Assembly: GCA_029817715.1 (NCBI GenBank)
Contig: JARUPY010000321.1
Coordinates: forward strand, 558,001-622,000
Source of the DNA: Melastoma dodecandrum
Lineage: Eukaryota; Streptophyta; Magnoliopsida; Myrtales; Melastomataceae
DNA: 64,000 bases
Direction of reading: 5' to 3'
Position 1 is the stretch's first letter, and the number at the start of each line of letters is the position of its first letter. Below, in pieces: positions 22,905-34,430 of this stretch. Made by a program: the position numbers and the translations under genes. The notes under the pieces were generated by a model that saw only the letters and a list, made by a program, of their open reading frames with translations, searched no databases and was not told where the DNA came from.

Positions 22905-24590
22905 AAGCCCACCCGCTTTCACCTAACAGTTTGAGCTAGCCCGAGTAAAACTGAAACCACTATTTTGTTCCCTACTTGAGTTAAAGAAACGATAATTTTT
23001 TCCATGGAGTTTCATTTTTACTTCTTACAAATAAACCTAAATAGCCATATCCTAATTACCATTAACACGCCCTTGATTATTTTAATGACTAATATAACCC
23101 CATTTAATAAAACATATGATAATTTCTTTTCCATACCTTCCAAATTGAATTCTGATTGATCTTTAGAACTTAATATTTATCCCCTACAAGGCATAGTAGA
23201 TCTAGCGGTGGAATATCTTTAAAACAAGTCATAAAAATATCTTTTTAATTGATTCTTTCTTTGATATAGATCTAATCAACATTGGACATTGTGTAAAATT
23301 TACGTCGTTCTTCTCCAAGAATTGATTTCACCGTAGCCAATTACATAAAACTCTTTTATTTCCAGGCAAATTTTAAAAATGAATAATTTGAGAGCGAAAT
23401 ATCTCCTAGAGTAGCTATATCGAGCAAACATTAAATATACCTTTTCCCAATCTTATGGCAAAGCTTTCTTCTGGGTTCTCAATATTATATGATTGGGTCA
23501 TAAACTTAAGTTTGCAATTACCATCCACGACAAACGAGGCATAATGAAGACCTCCTTTTAGTCAAACGGGCCGGCCGTCAATTTAAAGAAAAAGAAAATG
23601 TGAAAGCTAGCAATCTGCCACTTGATCCGGACACTAAATCAATCCCAGGTTTTTGTTCTTTCCAATTTTTTTTCATTGTGAAGGATAGAACCCTAAATTT
23701 CTTTCTCGACAAATAGGAACGACAATAGATTTCTTCTATATCAACTAGCTGGAGGTTTGGAAATTGAGGATGACGATCACTATCGTGAGTAGCATAAAGG
23801 CCACCAACGATAACAAGTCGAGTAACGTAGTCAGACTAAATCATTGGGTCAAATGCCACCTTCGGGGCGAGTTCATTCCCTAGTAATTATTTCCTAGTGA
23901 GAAACATTTGATGTTAGCGTGTAAGTTGTTGGTTAATAGTAGTTGGAAGAGGTTAATTGGGTTTAAGCTGATTGTGCAACATAGTACTGCTATGAAGAGA
24001 ATCAGTGCCTCAATGCATGTGGGAGGGCCCATGTTTTTCTCTAGGGTCGGTTCCTACCAAAGTACCAGAGTAGTTTGGTATAAAGATATTGAATGCCACT
24101 TCATTGATTATTTAACACCGGTTATATTTGTCAAAGAGTCTCGATATGAAATGCGGAGGATGTGGTATTAATTTCTACGATATTTTGTCTTGTAATACAG
24201 ATGTTAGAAGCTTTTAAAAATGGGATTAAGGTGAAAATTTATTGTGAAGGTGTTGATGACCCCAATACGAAGATGATGAGCCACCATCCGTTTAAGGATC
24301 TAGATCCTTTTGATGACGAGGTTATGACTGAACATGCGGCTGAGTTTGACAATAATGATGAACATGTGGCTGAGTATGAGGAAAAAAAAAATATCCGATG
24401 AAGAGAGAACGAATGAAAATAATGTGACTGGTGATGTAGTTGAAAATTTGTTCTCCCTACATGTCGAAGTAGTCGAGGATGAAGAAATAGCAAGTCAATA
24501 TGAAAAGATCAAATGATAAAATAGATAATGAAGATGGGTTTCCACGAAGGAGAATGGCAAAATAACATATGTGAGGTTTCTGAGTATAGT
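22905..24590. other. Unassigned stretch with short frames
   Basis: AT-rich sequence. Short plus-strand frames at 23908-24171 and 24162-24401 are intact for 79-87 codons, the second rich in D and E. They match no family I recognise and lack a clear gene structure. Confidence 0.35.
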
Positions 24591-25509
24591 AAGATCACGA
24601 GGATCTGCTACGGAGATAAAACGAATGTAGACAACTCTCTCACGTCAATGGGTATAAAATATATCACCGTTATGAACAAGTTGACGAGTTAATCTTGGGA
24701 TGGATACATAAATCACCATCTCTCAAACGAAGCTCGACTCGCCACAATTAAATTCGAACCATACTAAACGATTTAGAGAAAGAGACAGGCAAATAACTTT
24801 CCAGAATTTTATTTCAAAGTTGAGCGAGTTCACTTTTACCAAAGTGACGTTTATATAGGATTCACAATGTAACAAAACATAAAAATATAATACATGAATG
24901 AATTCTAAATGAAATGCACGCACGATGAACCTAATAAGATGCATGCAAAGCCATGTACGAACGCCTTAGGGTACTCTCACACGTGTAGTTCGAATGCAAG
25001 AGGATCCGGGGTCAACTCCCCGATGCCCTCTAGTTCGGTTTCTCGACTCGGACATCGAGGAGCTACGGAGGAAATCAGGGTGAATCCTTCCTTGGTTCCT
25101 AATCATACATGTTCGAACCCTCGTTCGATCGTCCCCAACTCCCCGTGTAGGAGTCGGAGGCCACATGCCTCGAACACTGATGAGAAATGACCCACCACAT
25201 AAGTAGCCACTCGACCCATACCGACCCACCACACGAATGGCTACTTACCCGTTCATGTCCACCATAAATTGCTATCAACAACGTACTTCCCGAGACATTC
25301 AACCAGATGACATTATTCTTAGGGAAATCTCGTCGAATGATGGAGATTGTAGAAGAGAATTCGCTCCAAATTATGAAGGGATGCTCATTGTTAAGCATGT
25401 CTTTCGAGACAAAAACTACCTTAACGGATAAGAACTGCCACAAGTAATCATTAAAGATGCTCTTCGACGTTAGGATCATATGAAACGGAGTATTTTTTCC
25501 TTAAATAAT

Positions 25510-27240
25510 ATTTTTCTATTCATAAAAATGAGTTACATGAGCTTACTTTTTGTTTTTTCCCTTCATCGCATGTTAATAACGGCGTGGGTGGCATGGCGGT
25601 TAAATTTCCATCCAAAGCCCAGAAAAAATTTTCAGCCAAAGCTTTGAAATCTTGTTTGTTGTCAATGAAACGACAGAACGACATGAAAGGAAGTATTCGT
25701 TCCCAAAGCTAATACTTTCTTTACAAAATCGGGATACATGAGCTCGCTTTTTTTGCCCTTCTCGTATGTTAATGAAGGCATGGGTGGCAGGGTGGTAAAA
25801 CTCCAAGTAATCTTGAAGAAGTCTTCATTGTCAAAACAACGAATCACGTGAAAGGAAGTCTTCGTTCCCAAATCAATTCTTTCTCCGTAAAACAAGTTAT
25901 ATGAGCTTACTTATTTTTTCCTTCGACTTGTCTCATATGTACATGAACATCCTAGGCAGACACTGAATGCAAGGGCATCAAGGTGGAAAGGTTTCGATTG
26001 AAAGCTTCCGAGCAGCCTTCGTTGTTAAAACAACGACACACATGAATGAAATGTTCATTCCTTGATCAATATTCCCTATAAAAATAAGTCACATTGGTTC
26101 ACTTGTTTCTGCTCTTGTCTCATATAGGTACAAAAACATCCTATCATAATTGACCGGTAAAGTCTTCGAGCCAAAGTTTCGAGGCAACCTTTATTATCAA
26201 CACTATAACGAATTATCTCTAGAGAGTACTCGTTCAGAAATCAATATTGTCCCTATAAAAAGCAAGTTTCATAAGCTTATTTGTTTTGCCCTCCGTGCTT
26301 ATCTCACGGGGACATGAGCGTCCTTCCCAGACATTGGATGCAGACGGTCAAAGTTTTGAGCTTAAGTTTCGCAACAACCTTTTGTTTACAAACGTCTTTA
26401 TACCTTTACATAGTTATCCATGATAAAGAACACTTACAATACACATGAAAATGGAGAATAACACTATCATTACACAATTCATCAAGTAAAATGAATTTAC
26501 ATGAGGTAATTTCGTTTATGTCATTTGTCTCGTGAGGAAGTATAAGAACTGCTCACGCGAACGATACATGACTCCTATGACAATGGTGAGTGTGCCAACT
26601 CTTCAAGCAAAACCTTACAATAGTTTTGTCAATCATTCAATTTCATAGGACAAAAATGCAATGATGAAATCCAAAAAGTGAAGTATCAAAACTCGGCTTC
26701 ACCTTTCTTACAAACGAAAGTAGATAAGCAAATTTCTTTCTGCACTAAAAGAAATAAGTCACATGAACTCACTTGTTTTTTCGCCATCTGCTGGATAGGT
26801 ACATGAACATCCTTACACAACAAACACCGAGCAATAGTAACATATAGTCAATCTTTTGATTCCTGCAGACAAAGACGTACTGCAAAAATCACATAATAAG
26901 GGAAATATCAAAATTCTACTTCGTCTTTCATATAAATTAAGTTACATGAACAAACTTAATTTACTCTGAAAGAAACAGGTCATATGAACTTACTTGTTTC
27001 CTGTCGTTTCTTTTATATGCACACTAACAACCTTATACCACGGACATAAGGCAAGAGTATAACTTCCGTCAAACTTTTGATTCTACTAGACGGAGACAAA
27101 ACGACGAAACATACATAAAATGGACGTATCAAAACTCTGTTTCACATTTCTTACAAATGCAGTTATAAGAGCAAATTTCATTCCTACTATAAAGAAAACG
27201 ATTTGTATGAACTCACTTGTTTTTTGGCTATTTGTTTGAT
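25510..27240 (+). repeat. Diverged tandem array of ~165-210-bp units
   Basis: About eight units recur, each with an opening like AAGTCACATGAGCTTACTTG, a middle GTACATGAACATCCT-like line and a closing TTCCCTATAAA-like line. Openings are near 25527, 25734, 25892, 26090, 26264, 26755, 26968 and 27200. Unit length varies and identity between units is moderate, so the array is old. It has no coding potential. Confidence 0.65.
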
Positions 27241-27289
27241 AGGAGCGCCTTCCCAATCCCCAGTTCCCTGCCACAAGGGGACTACACAC

Positions 27290-27600
27290 TCATGCCTAGC
27301 CTCCGGATTTGAGAGAGAAACGTCCCTCCTCCCTCTCCAAAACAGTCTCCGGAGGCCGAGGCCGCCTAATGCTCCTTCCTCCACCAAAGATCCCTCCAAG
27401 TCCAACCCCAGTTCTCCCCGATTTAGGCGACGTGGTCAAGCTCGGCTTTCGGGATGCGACTCTCTTCTCCTCGGTGCACCCGACCCCAGATAATTCCGTC
27501 AGACCGTCGCCTACTACTTCCGTCTTCAGTTTAAGGCCTCTTCCCTCACTCACGCCTCAAGTTACCATGGTCGGAACCCTGGTCAAAATTGTTCTATCAG
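27290..27600 (+). other. GC-rich coding-like island ending in a donor-like GT
   Basis: A proline- and serine-rich frame runs through a stretch far richer in GC than the DNA around it, then meets AAAAG followed by GTAGTG, a plausible splice donor near 27605. It may be a captured gene exon or a transposon leader. No domain is recognisable, so no gene is claimed. Confidence 0.3.
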
Positions 27601-28394
27601 AAAAGGTAGTGCTCATTGGAAATCCTAACTTTGTTATGTTTAATTTCATTTTGATTTTATTGTGTTACCCAGGTAACTTACAATTATCCATAATTTGTGT
27701 TTGCCTTGAACCTACTTTGAGACGTGTTAAATTTCTGGTCGGAGTAAGGTAGTTCTTGACTTTAGGTCACAAATTCGTAGTACATATTTTTTCTTGCATG
27801 ATTGTTTACCTTAAAAACATTTGCCGAGTACTACGGAGTCTTGGATACATGGGCGTTTCCAAAGATTACCAATTGATTTCGACAGTTCGAAATACGGTGA
27901 GAATATCACTCATTCGATTTTCACGCATATATTTCTTACTTGTGATTATATATTACGTTTTTTTCATAGTTCTTCTTTGTTTGCATGAAAAATGCTATTA
28001 GGAATTAAACGAACATATCAGGGAAATTGACAACCCAATTGAACATCTCGACTAACACATGATAAATCATGCCTTAATGTTTCAGTTCGATTAAATTCAC
28101 GTCAATTTATCTATTACGAATATTTGCATATTTTGCACCGTAATTCTTTGTCCTTCATGAAATTGTCGACGACAAATGGAAAATTCGATGACCAAGGACT
28201 TCTCATCCGACATCTTGAACGGATCGACAATAATTCGCTTGCTCACAACGCCTAGTAAGTATCACCATCTTATGTTATTAGTTCAATTAGTCTATTTGAA
28301 TAAATTTAGAACTTTATGACCACCAATTTCTCATTTCATTTGCATGAAAATCGGATGAGTATCCGAAAATTCCACAAGACGGATCTCGAAGTCG

Positions 28395-29170
28395 AGAATG
28401 AGTTCCCGAGGAAACTGCATGGAGCGCGAGGGCAACCCTGCGGTTGATAGCTTCACTAGAGCGGCTCCAACTGATGAGCTCGATCGATGTAAAGTCATCC
28501 CAGCTGGGTCTACGGTACAAAGGGGAGGTGCGGGCCTGTTAAACAACTCATTTTTATTTCTAACAGGTCACGAGTCCAATTATATAGGCCCGCGATCACC
28601 ACCATTCTCGACCCCTTTGATCTAAATACTTGATACGTGGTTGTAATACATGTTGTTAGGCTTATAGGGTTCATGTTGCATGTTGGTTTGCAAATCAAAT
28701 AAATATAAGTTCGGACTCAAAAGCTCAAACCGGGTCTGATACCCATAAAACATTGATACGAGTCGAGCTTGACTCTCGGATCAGGTCCAACACCCGTCGA
28801 CTAGAAACAAACTTTTTTGGATCAAACGTCACCTCGAATCCATAGAGGTGGGAGTTAGTGAATAAAAATCACCTCTTCGCATGCACAGATGCTAGTGGCG
28901 ACTCGATAGTAGCTTATGTAAGTTAAACAACAACACATTTTTACTGAGCCATCATGGATGAGGGGAAGGCGACACGGAGCCGCTCCTGAATTCTTCCAAA
29001 ATTTTCGAGATGAGGCGACATGCCACAGGTCGTCCGTCGCTTGCAACTCTCAAACGAGGAATGGAAAATTATTGAGCGAGGGTCCTACATGCCAAACTAG
29101 AAACTAAAGGAGGATTCACCCTAGTCTCTTCCACAGTGCATTGACACCTAAATCGGGACGCTAATCGGAG
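28395..29170 (+). mobile_element. Nested Tat/Ogre-like LTR plus PBS and leader
   Basis: Plus-strand counterpart of the segment at 8881-9860. An LTR piece (28490-28890) containing GTGCGGGCC and GGTCCAACACCCGTC is followed by GTGGCGACTCGAT near 28892-28904 (primer-binding-site-like). A leader with GGAGCCGCTCCTGAA follows. It interrupts the older minus-strand gypsy element between its protease relic and whatever followed. Confidence 0.55.
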
Positions 29171-30850
29171 GAAGTTGGGAGGAGCGGACCTCGGATCCTC
29201 GTGTCATCTGAACCACCATCTAGACCCGCGAGGTCACAGAAAGGTGATCTTTGTCCTTCAGTTTCTCGATCATAGTGCTAAAGACAACGTTTGTGCAAAT
29301 TCCATTATCGATGATGACGAGGCAGGCTTTTTCATTCACACACCAAGTGTGAAAGATGCTCTCCTTGTTTTACTTTCTCATTGAGTAGGATTTACTTTTA
29401 AATGATTAGCAATTATATCTCGTCTGAATATTCTTTGAATTCCCGCAAATCAGATACAGGTGTAGGGTCCTCCTCGACTTTCAACTCTTCATCTGACAGC
29501 TCCCGCATTACTACTTTCCTTTGCACCGGACACTTATGTGTTATGTACCCGAACCCTTAGCACTTGAACACTTTTGATTCTTGATTGCTTGATTTCATTT
29601 CAGGCTTTGATGATGGGATGCAAGGCCTTCTCATAGCGGCTATCTAAGGTTTCGATTCGGAGCCTTTCTTGGTTGAGTTCCCAATCTCTTCGCTTGTTGC
29701 TCCTTGACCTTGTGAGCAAACTCTTGAACATCATCATAAGTCCAATGTTGTTGCAAGCTGACGACCTTGGAATATTTAGGCTTCAATCCCCTCAAGTTAT
29801 TAGCAATCGTCTTTTCAGGTGCTTTTTCTACATCACATTAGAGATTCAATCACTCATTCTCTCTCGTATACTCAGATACTTCAAAAGTTTGCTATAAAAG
29901 AGTGCAACTTGATGAATAAGTCTCCTCGATATTACTAAGCAAAAAATGCTTTTCCTTCATCTTCGACTAAGACCGATTGTTGTCTTTACCTTCTCGACAC
30001 CTGCTGGTCCAGATTCTTCTACCAAAGGATAGTATTCTTCCCACCAAAGGATAATATACTAGCAAAGCTTCCGCACAACCATCTTCACCATCCGATCCTT
30101 CGAAACTTTTTGGTAGTTGAGATGTCCTTAGTGGTGTATAACCAGTGGATAAACTCTTCTAAATCGAAATTATCTTTGAACTCAGGAACTTGTACTAACA
30201 ACATTAGAGCTCTTCCCGTATGATGCCTAGTACAGTATACTAGTGTAGGTTCCTTGTGGATCCGTTCTTCCCGCTAGATTTATCATCAATGTTGTCGTCG
30301 TTGTGGTAATGTGATTATTAAATATGTTGAGTCCTCAACACTTAAAGTTGATATTGGAGGTCGTCGATCTGTTGCTATGAATTGGCAACATCAGTTTCAG
30401 TATGGGACATGCCTTGGTGAGAACTTCTGGTCATCTTCAACCTTGCTCTCTGATACCAAGATGGTACGGGAACAAAAAGAAAATTGGTAACTCTACACCG
30501 TCAATAGGTATAGAGACACCATTCACGAACAAGAGGATGAGTTAAATTTGAAACTGATATTTAATTCATCACGCCTCAAGTGAAACTCGTCTAACCACAC
30601 TTATATTAAAATGATACTAAACAATGCGTAAACGAGATAAACAAATTACTTTCTAAGATTTTATTTTGAGTAAGTTAACTTGTAAAAAGATGGGATTTAT
30701 GTAGAGGTCCCTAAGACACAGAAACACAAATGTAATATATCAATGAACCATAAATAAAATGCGAGTACGTTGAGTCAAATGAAATGGATGCAAAGTCAAA
30801 TACATGCACAAGCCATAAATGAGATGCATGCATAAATTAGATTGGGAATG

Positions 30851-31729
30851 TTCACTTTTGATCGAGTTAATCATTCTATTTACAAATTCGAATGATCGAA
30901 CCAAGACATACACCTTTCATTTTCTCGAAGACATGATCGGTTTCATTTCGCAAATCATGAGGTAACTTTTAAGTTTGAAGTATATTATTTGGGTTTCTTA
31001 GATGTTTTAAGTTTGAAACTTTGTGTGGGGTTCTTAGTTCTTTGCATTAAATTATTCAACAATTTCAGATGAAGAAGGAATCCTTCGTCATGAAATACAT
31101 TATGGAGGAGCATAAATATAATTATAACATAAATAACTGTTAAATAAGAATAAAATGGCTTACAAATGAGTTTCTGATTGAGAATATACGCAGAGTCGAT
31201 TAATTAGTTGGAGAAATACAATAATAAGAGATGGAAAAAGTACACCTTGGAGATACAATTGATGAAATGCCATGGAGTTTTATTGGTTGACGAAACTGGT
31301 GATCATTCTGAAGATCTCCATCTTTATTCGATAGCTTTGAAAAAACAAATATAGCATTAACACATTTGTGAATTGTGGTATGATTTGACTCTTATAACAT
31401 ATTTCAGGGGCTATCCCCATCGACTTTGAGCTATTTGTTAAGGGGTTCATGATTTTTAACTCTCTCTAATGAAATGTATATAGTAAATAACATATATAAG
31501 AGCTAACCCATCGACTTTGAGCTACTACCTAAGGGGTTTATATCAGCTAACATTGCTTGATGGACTTGCTGTTTGGAGTTATTATTAGTGTTAGACGTTG
31601 GATTGATACATGGGTGAACATTTATCAACGATCGTTAAAAGGGAATCTACATTACATCGTAGAATCATAATACGATCATTATTGTACTGACATTTTCACG
31701 TACAGAGATCATAATTACTGACGTTCTTT
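30851..31729. other. Intergenic AT-rich sequence
   Basis: No gene seen. CATCGACTTTGAGCTA occurs twice (near 31419 and 31510), each followed by AAGGGGTT-like text, a short direct repeat. Confidence 0.5.
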
Positions 31730-32614
31730 TCACGACATCTTCATCTGCTTCTGCAGGTAAGAGTAGCTCCTCTGGTACTTCACCACCGCCCAAACCAGGT
31801 CCAGAAGCCTGAGCTCCGGCCACAGTGCCTTCGGGGCGTACAATGGTGACCCCCACGTCTGCCACAGCAGGAAGTTGCTGAGACGCGTCTCCCCGGACGA
31901 CCGTATCATTACGTCCAGTCCTGGAGCCACCGCCATGTACATGTTCCTCTCTAGGTCCGCCACGGTCACGGCCCGGGTCTCCCCTGTTGAGGCATCTTCC
32001 TGTTCTCCTATGGTCGTGATGGTGGAACCTGAGTCGCCGGAATCCCGATCACCGCCTTTGTCCATCCCGTTTGTCTCCTTCTCCTTATTCCCCTCGTCAG
32101 TTACGTGCCCGCTATCCTCATTGACGACCTCTTGGATCTTGTCCTTGCAAGAGAGCTCTATGGCGTGTGCAATCTCATCAGTGGACGTATACGCAATGCA
32201 TATCAGTAGAAATGCCTTGTTGTGGCAAGCCGTTATCTTCATGGCCTTCTCTGCAGCTGACCGGACGTTATCCGGCAGGAGGCTCAAGTTCCCGACAAAC
32301 AGGAGCCGGACACCGTACCTGTACACGGTGCTTCCTTCCTTGAGCAACTCATCAGTCTTCTCGAGCATCAGATCCATCAGGCACTTGACCTCGTCTGGCC
32401 GTCTCTTGAAGTTATCGATGCTGAAGGCGTACGCTGTCACGTACTTCACACCCATCTCGATGAGGTTCATGAACCCTGCCCTGTGTCCATCGCACTTGTC
32501 CAACTTATACTTTTTGGCATATCGCCGGTTCCCGTCCATGATGAAGGCCACGTGGGTCGGGATCGGACCAACTGAAAGGACACCGAACATGCCTTTCCGC
32601 ACTAACTCAGTCAT
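31730..32614 (-). CDS. cis-prenyltransferase (DHDDS-like), copy 1
   Basis: Predicted cis-prenyl chain elongating enzyme of 294 residues. It would add isopentenyl diphosphate in cis to an allylic primer for dolichol/polyprenol synthesis, usually at the endoplasmic reticulum. Conserved blocks are visible: VGPIPTHVAFIMDGNRRYAKK near the N-terminus with the catalytic Asp of MDGN; DGHRAGF; AYAFSIDNFKRRPDEV; and DVMIRSSGETRLSNFLLWQ before ALWPE near the C-terminus. The ATG at 32614 is preferred: it is the first ATG after an acceptor-like GATATGCAG ending at 32758, and it gives a family-typical length. An in-frame extension to 32707 begins at TTG. Against copy 2, the helix after GFMNL is about 7 residues shorter, and an acidic, glycine-rich insert (VTDEGNKEKETNG onward) lies before DLERNMYM. 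Family certain; activity open. Confidence 0.88.
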   Translation of the reverse strand: MTELVRKGMFGVLSVGPIPTHVAFIMDGNRRYAKKYKLDKCDGHRAGFMNLIEMGVKYVTAYAFSIDNFKRRPDEVKCLMDLMLEKTDELLKEGSTVYRYGVRLLFVGNLSLLPDNVRSAAEKAMKITACHNKAFLLICIAYTSTDEIAHAIELSCKDKIQEVVNEDSGHVTDEGNKEKETNGMDKGGDRDSGDSGSTITTIGEQEDASTGETRAVTVADLERNMYMAVAPGLDVMIRSSGETRLSNFLLWQTWGSPLYAPKALWPELRLLDLVWAVVKYQRSYSYLQKQMKMS

Positions 32615-33170
32615 ATGATAATACAGTTGGCCGACTTGCAAGGACTCGCGCGTCAACTTGTGCAGCGACCGGAAGGGCTCGAACTCAAACGCGACCTGTC
32701 CAACCAACAGAAAGATACAGGGGTGAAGCTCCGCAAAATGGTAAAAACGGTCGGTTCCTGCATATCAAACTAAGGTAAGGAATCACGGAAACTAAACCCA
32801 TAGGGAAGCAAAGACCGGGAGAGATCAAGAGGAAGAAAAATCGACATAAGAGAAATCAGCCAAATCGAACAATTCCAAATCAAGTCATAGCAGGCCAGAC
32901 CAATCCACTCTTCTTTTTCGCCAGAAGCACACAATTATACGCCTTAACGATAATATCATTATATGAAGGGAAATGAACAAAAGCTCCCGATACGGAAAGA
33001 AGCGCAGAAAGAGAGAAAAAGCAACCATTTTTATTTTCTTTAGTTTTTGTGGAGCAACCGAGCAACAGAACGGAGGAGAGGATTATGAAACGGGAGCCAA
33101 GGAACAAGTGTTTGGAGTGAGCTGCTATTTATCGCACTCATCCAGCCCTTGTCCAAAAAAAAAAAAAACG
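32615..33170 (-). promoter_or_regulatory. 5' region of cis-prenyltransferase copy 1
   Basis: Between the ATG and about 33130 on the minus strand there is no other ATG after the acceptor-like site at 32758. A donor-like GC|GTATAA lies near 32943. A 5' UTR intron is therefore plausible but not proven. A poly-A run sits at about 33157-33168 (plus strand). Confidence 0.35.
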
Positions 33171-33174
33171 AAGT

Positions 33175-34430
33175 GGTAATTACCAAATTACGGATTAGTT
33201 TAGTAAAATGTACTTTGTTTAATAATTACGTACTAAAAATATTTAGTAATTTACCAAACTCTAAAATTTAGTAAATTAATAAATATTTTTAGTACCTAAT
33301 TACTAAAGGAAGTAGTAAAAAAGCCGTGGGCTTAGTAATTGCCCGTTCATTTTTACTAAGCCCACAGGAAAAGTCTATAACACCTTAATAATTTACAAGG
33401 TCGAATATTTACTTAGTATATTACCGAACCTTTTAGTAAAAATGTACTAACATTTTATTATACTGTTACTGAACTTTTTAGTATTTTAGTAATTTACCAA
33501 ACTATTTTAGTAAAAAAGTGCTAAATTGTACCGTAATAAACTTAGTATATTTTTACCAACGATTTATCAAAAAACCGGCCCATAAAGGGGCTCTTTTAGT
33601 AAAATATACTAAAAAGTAAAAGTTTAGTAATTTATCAACACTAATTTTTACTAAAATTCGATGAAATTTCGAAATCAGGCTAAATCTATTTTCTAAATTG
33701 AATAGAAATTTTAGAAACGACGGTTTTCTAATTTTTAGAAATCAGACGTCTTTTATTAGTTTTCATTCTCATTTGAAGTGAGATAAGTCTAAAATTTCCG
33801 GCTACCAAACAGGCTCCTATCTCGAACTCTTGTTCCATAAAGCAAAAAAGAAAAAGAAATGTACTAACTGGTACTGTGCATGTAATAGTACACGTTAGTA
33901 CATTGTACATATATACTAACGGAAATTTAGTACAATTGTAGTAATTAAAAATTGTATTAATCGATACTGTTCTAATCTGTTCTAATTAGTACAATGTACA
34001 AAACAAATTAGTACGGTTTGTAATTACTACAATTGTACTAAATTTTCGTTAGTACAATGTAAAATAGTACATGTTAGTACAATGTACTAATATTAACAGT
34101 AAAAGGTTTATACCTTTTAGTATATTTGTAATTACTACAATTGTACCAAAAAAATTTAGTACAATGCACAAACAATGTATTAGTTCATGTACAGTACCTG
34201 CTAGTACATTGTACATACATACAATGTTAGTAATTACAAATGTATTAATTGGTACAAAACTTTTAATATTAATATTAGTACATTGTACTAATGTGTATTA
34301 GTACATCCACAGTACCAGTTAGTACATTGTATTAATGAAAATGTAGTACAATTATAATAATTACAAATCGTACTAATTTAATTAAAGTAAAATATACTAA
34401 AAATTGATAAAATTTAGTACATTACCGGGA
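33175..34430. repeat. Palindrome-dense AT-rich block
   Basis: About 1.25 kb is written almost entirely from TTAGTAA, TAGTACA, GTACTAA and their complements. A perfect 13-bp stem is formed by GTGGGCTTAGTAA (33326-33338) and its complement (33353-33365) with a 14-base loop. A longer inverted repeat pairs AACGGAAATTTAGTACAATTG (from 33919) with CAATTGTACTAAATTTTCGTT (ending 34052). No coding sequence. It may be a nest of foldback or MITE-like insertions. Confidence 0.6.

Larger units (their letters stand above)
24590..30850 (-). mobile_element. Decayed Ty3/gypsy element with nested insertions
   Basis: Read on the minus strand, TTGGTATCAGAGAGC near 30461-30447 is a primer-binding site. A gag zinc-knuckle relic lies at about 29510-29590 (GFGYITHKCP, one cysteine position replaced by a stop). 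A protease relic lies at about 29250-29390 (IIDNGICTNVV, where the family has DGGS/SCTN). LTR-like text right of 30460 is matched at about 24600-24960 (GGGTATAAAAT-like, AACAAG...GAGTTAA and AATACATGAATG-like stretches). Reverse transcriptase and integrase are not recognisable between 24960 and 28400; repeat arrays and other sequence lie there instead. Confidence 0.6.

Noticed and set aside
31875..32618. Long plus-strand open frame of 247 codons
   Set aside because: It is exactly antisense to prenyltransferase copy 1 and shows no domain; the minus strand encodes the conserved family.
32615..32707. Extended N-terminus of prenyltransferase copy 1 beginning MVGQ
   Set aside because: The first codon is TTG, not ATG; the ATG at 32614 gives family-typical length.
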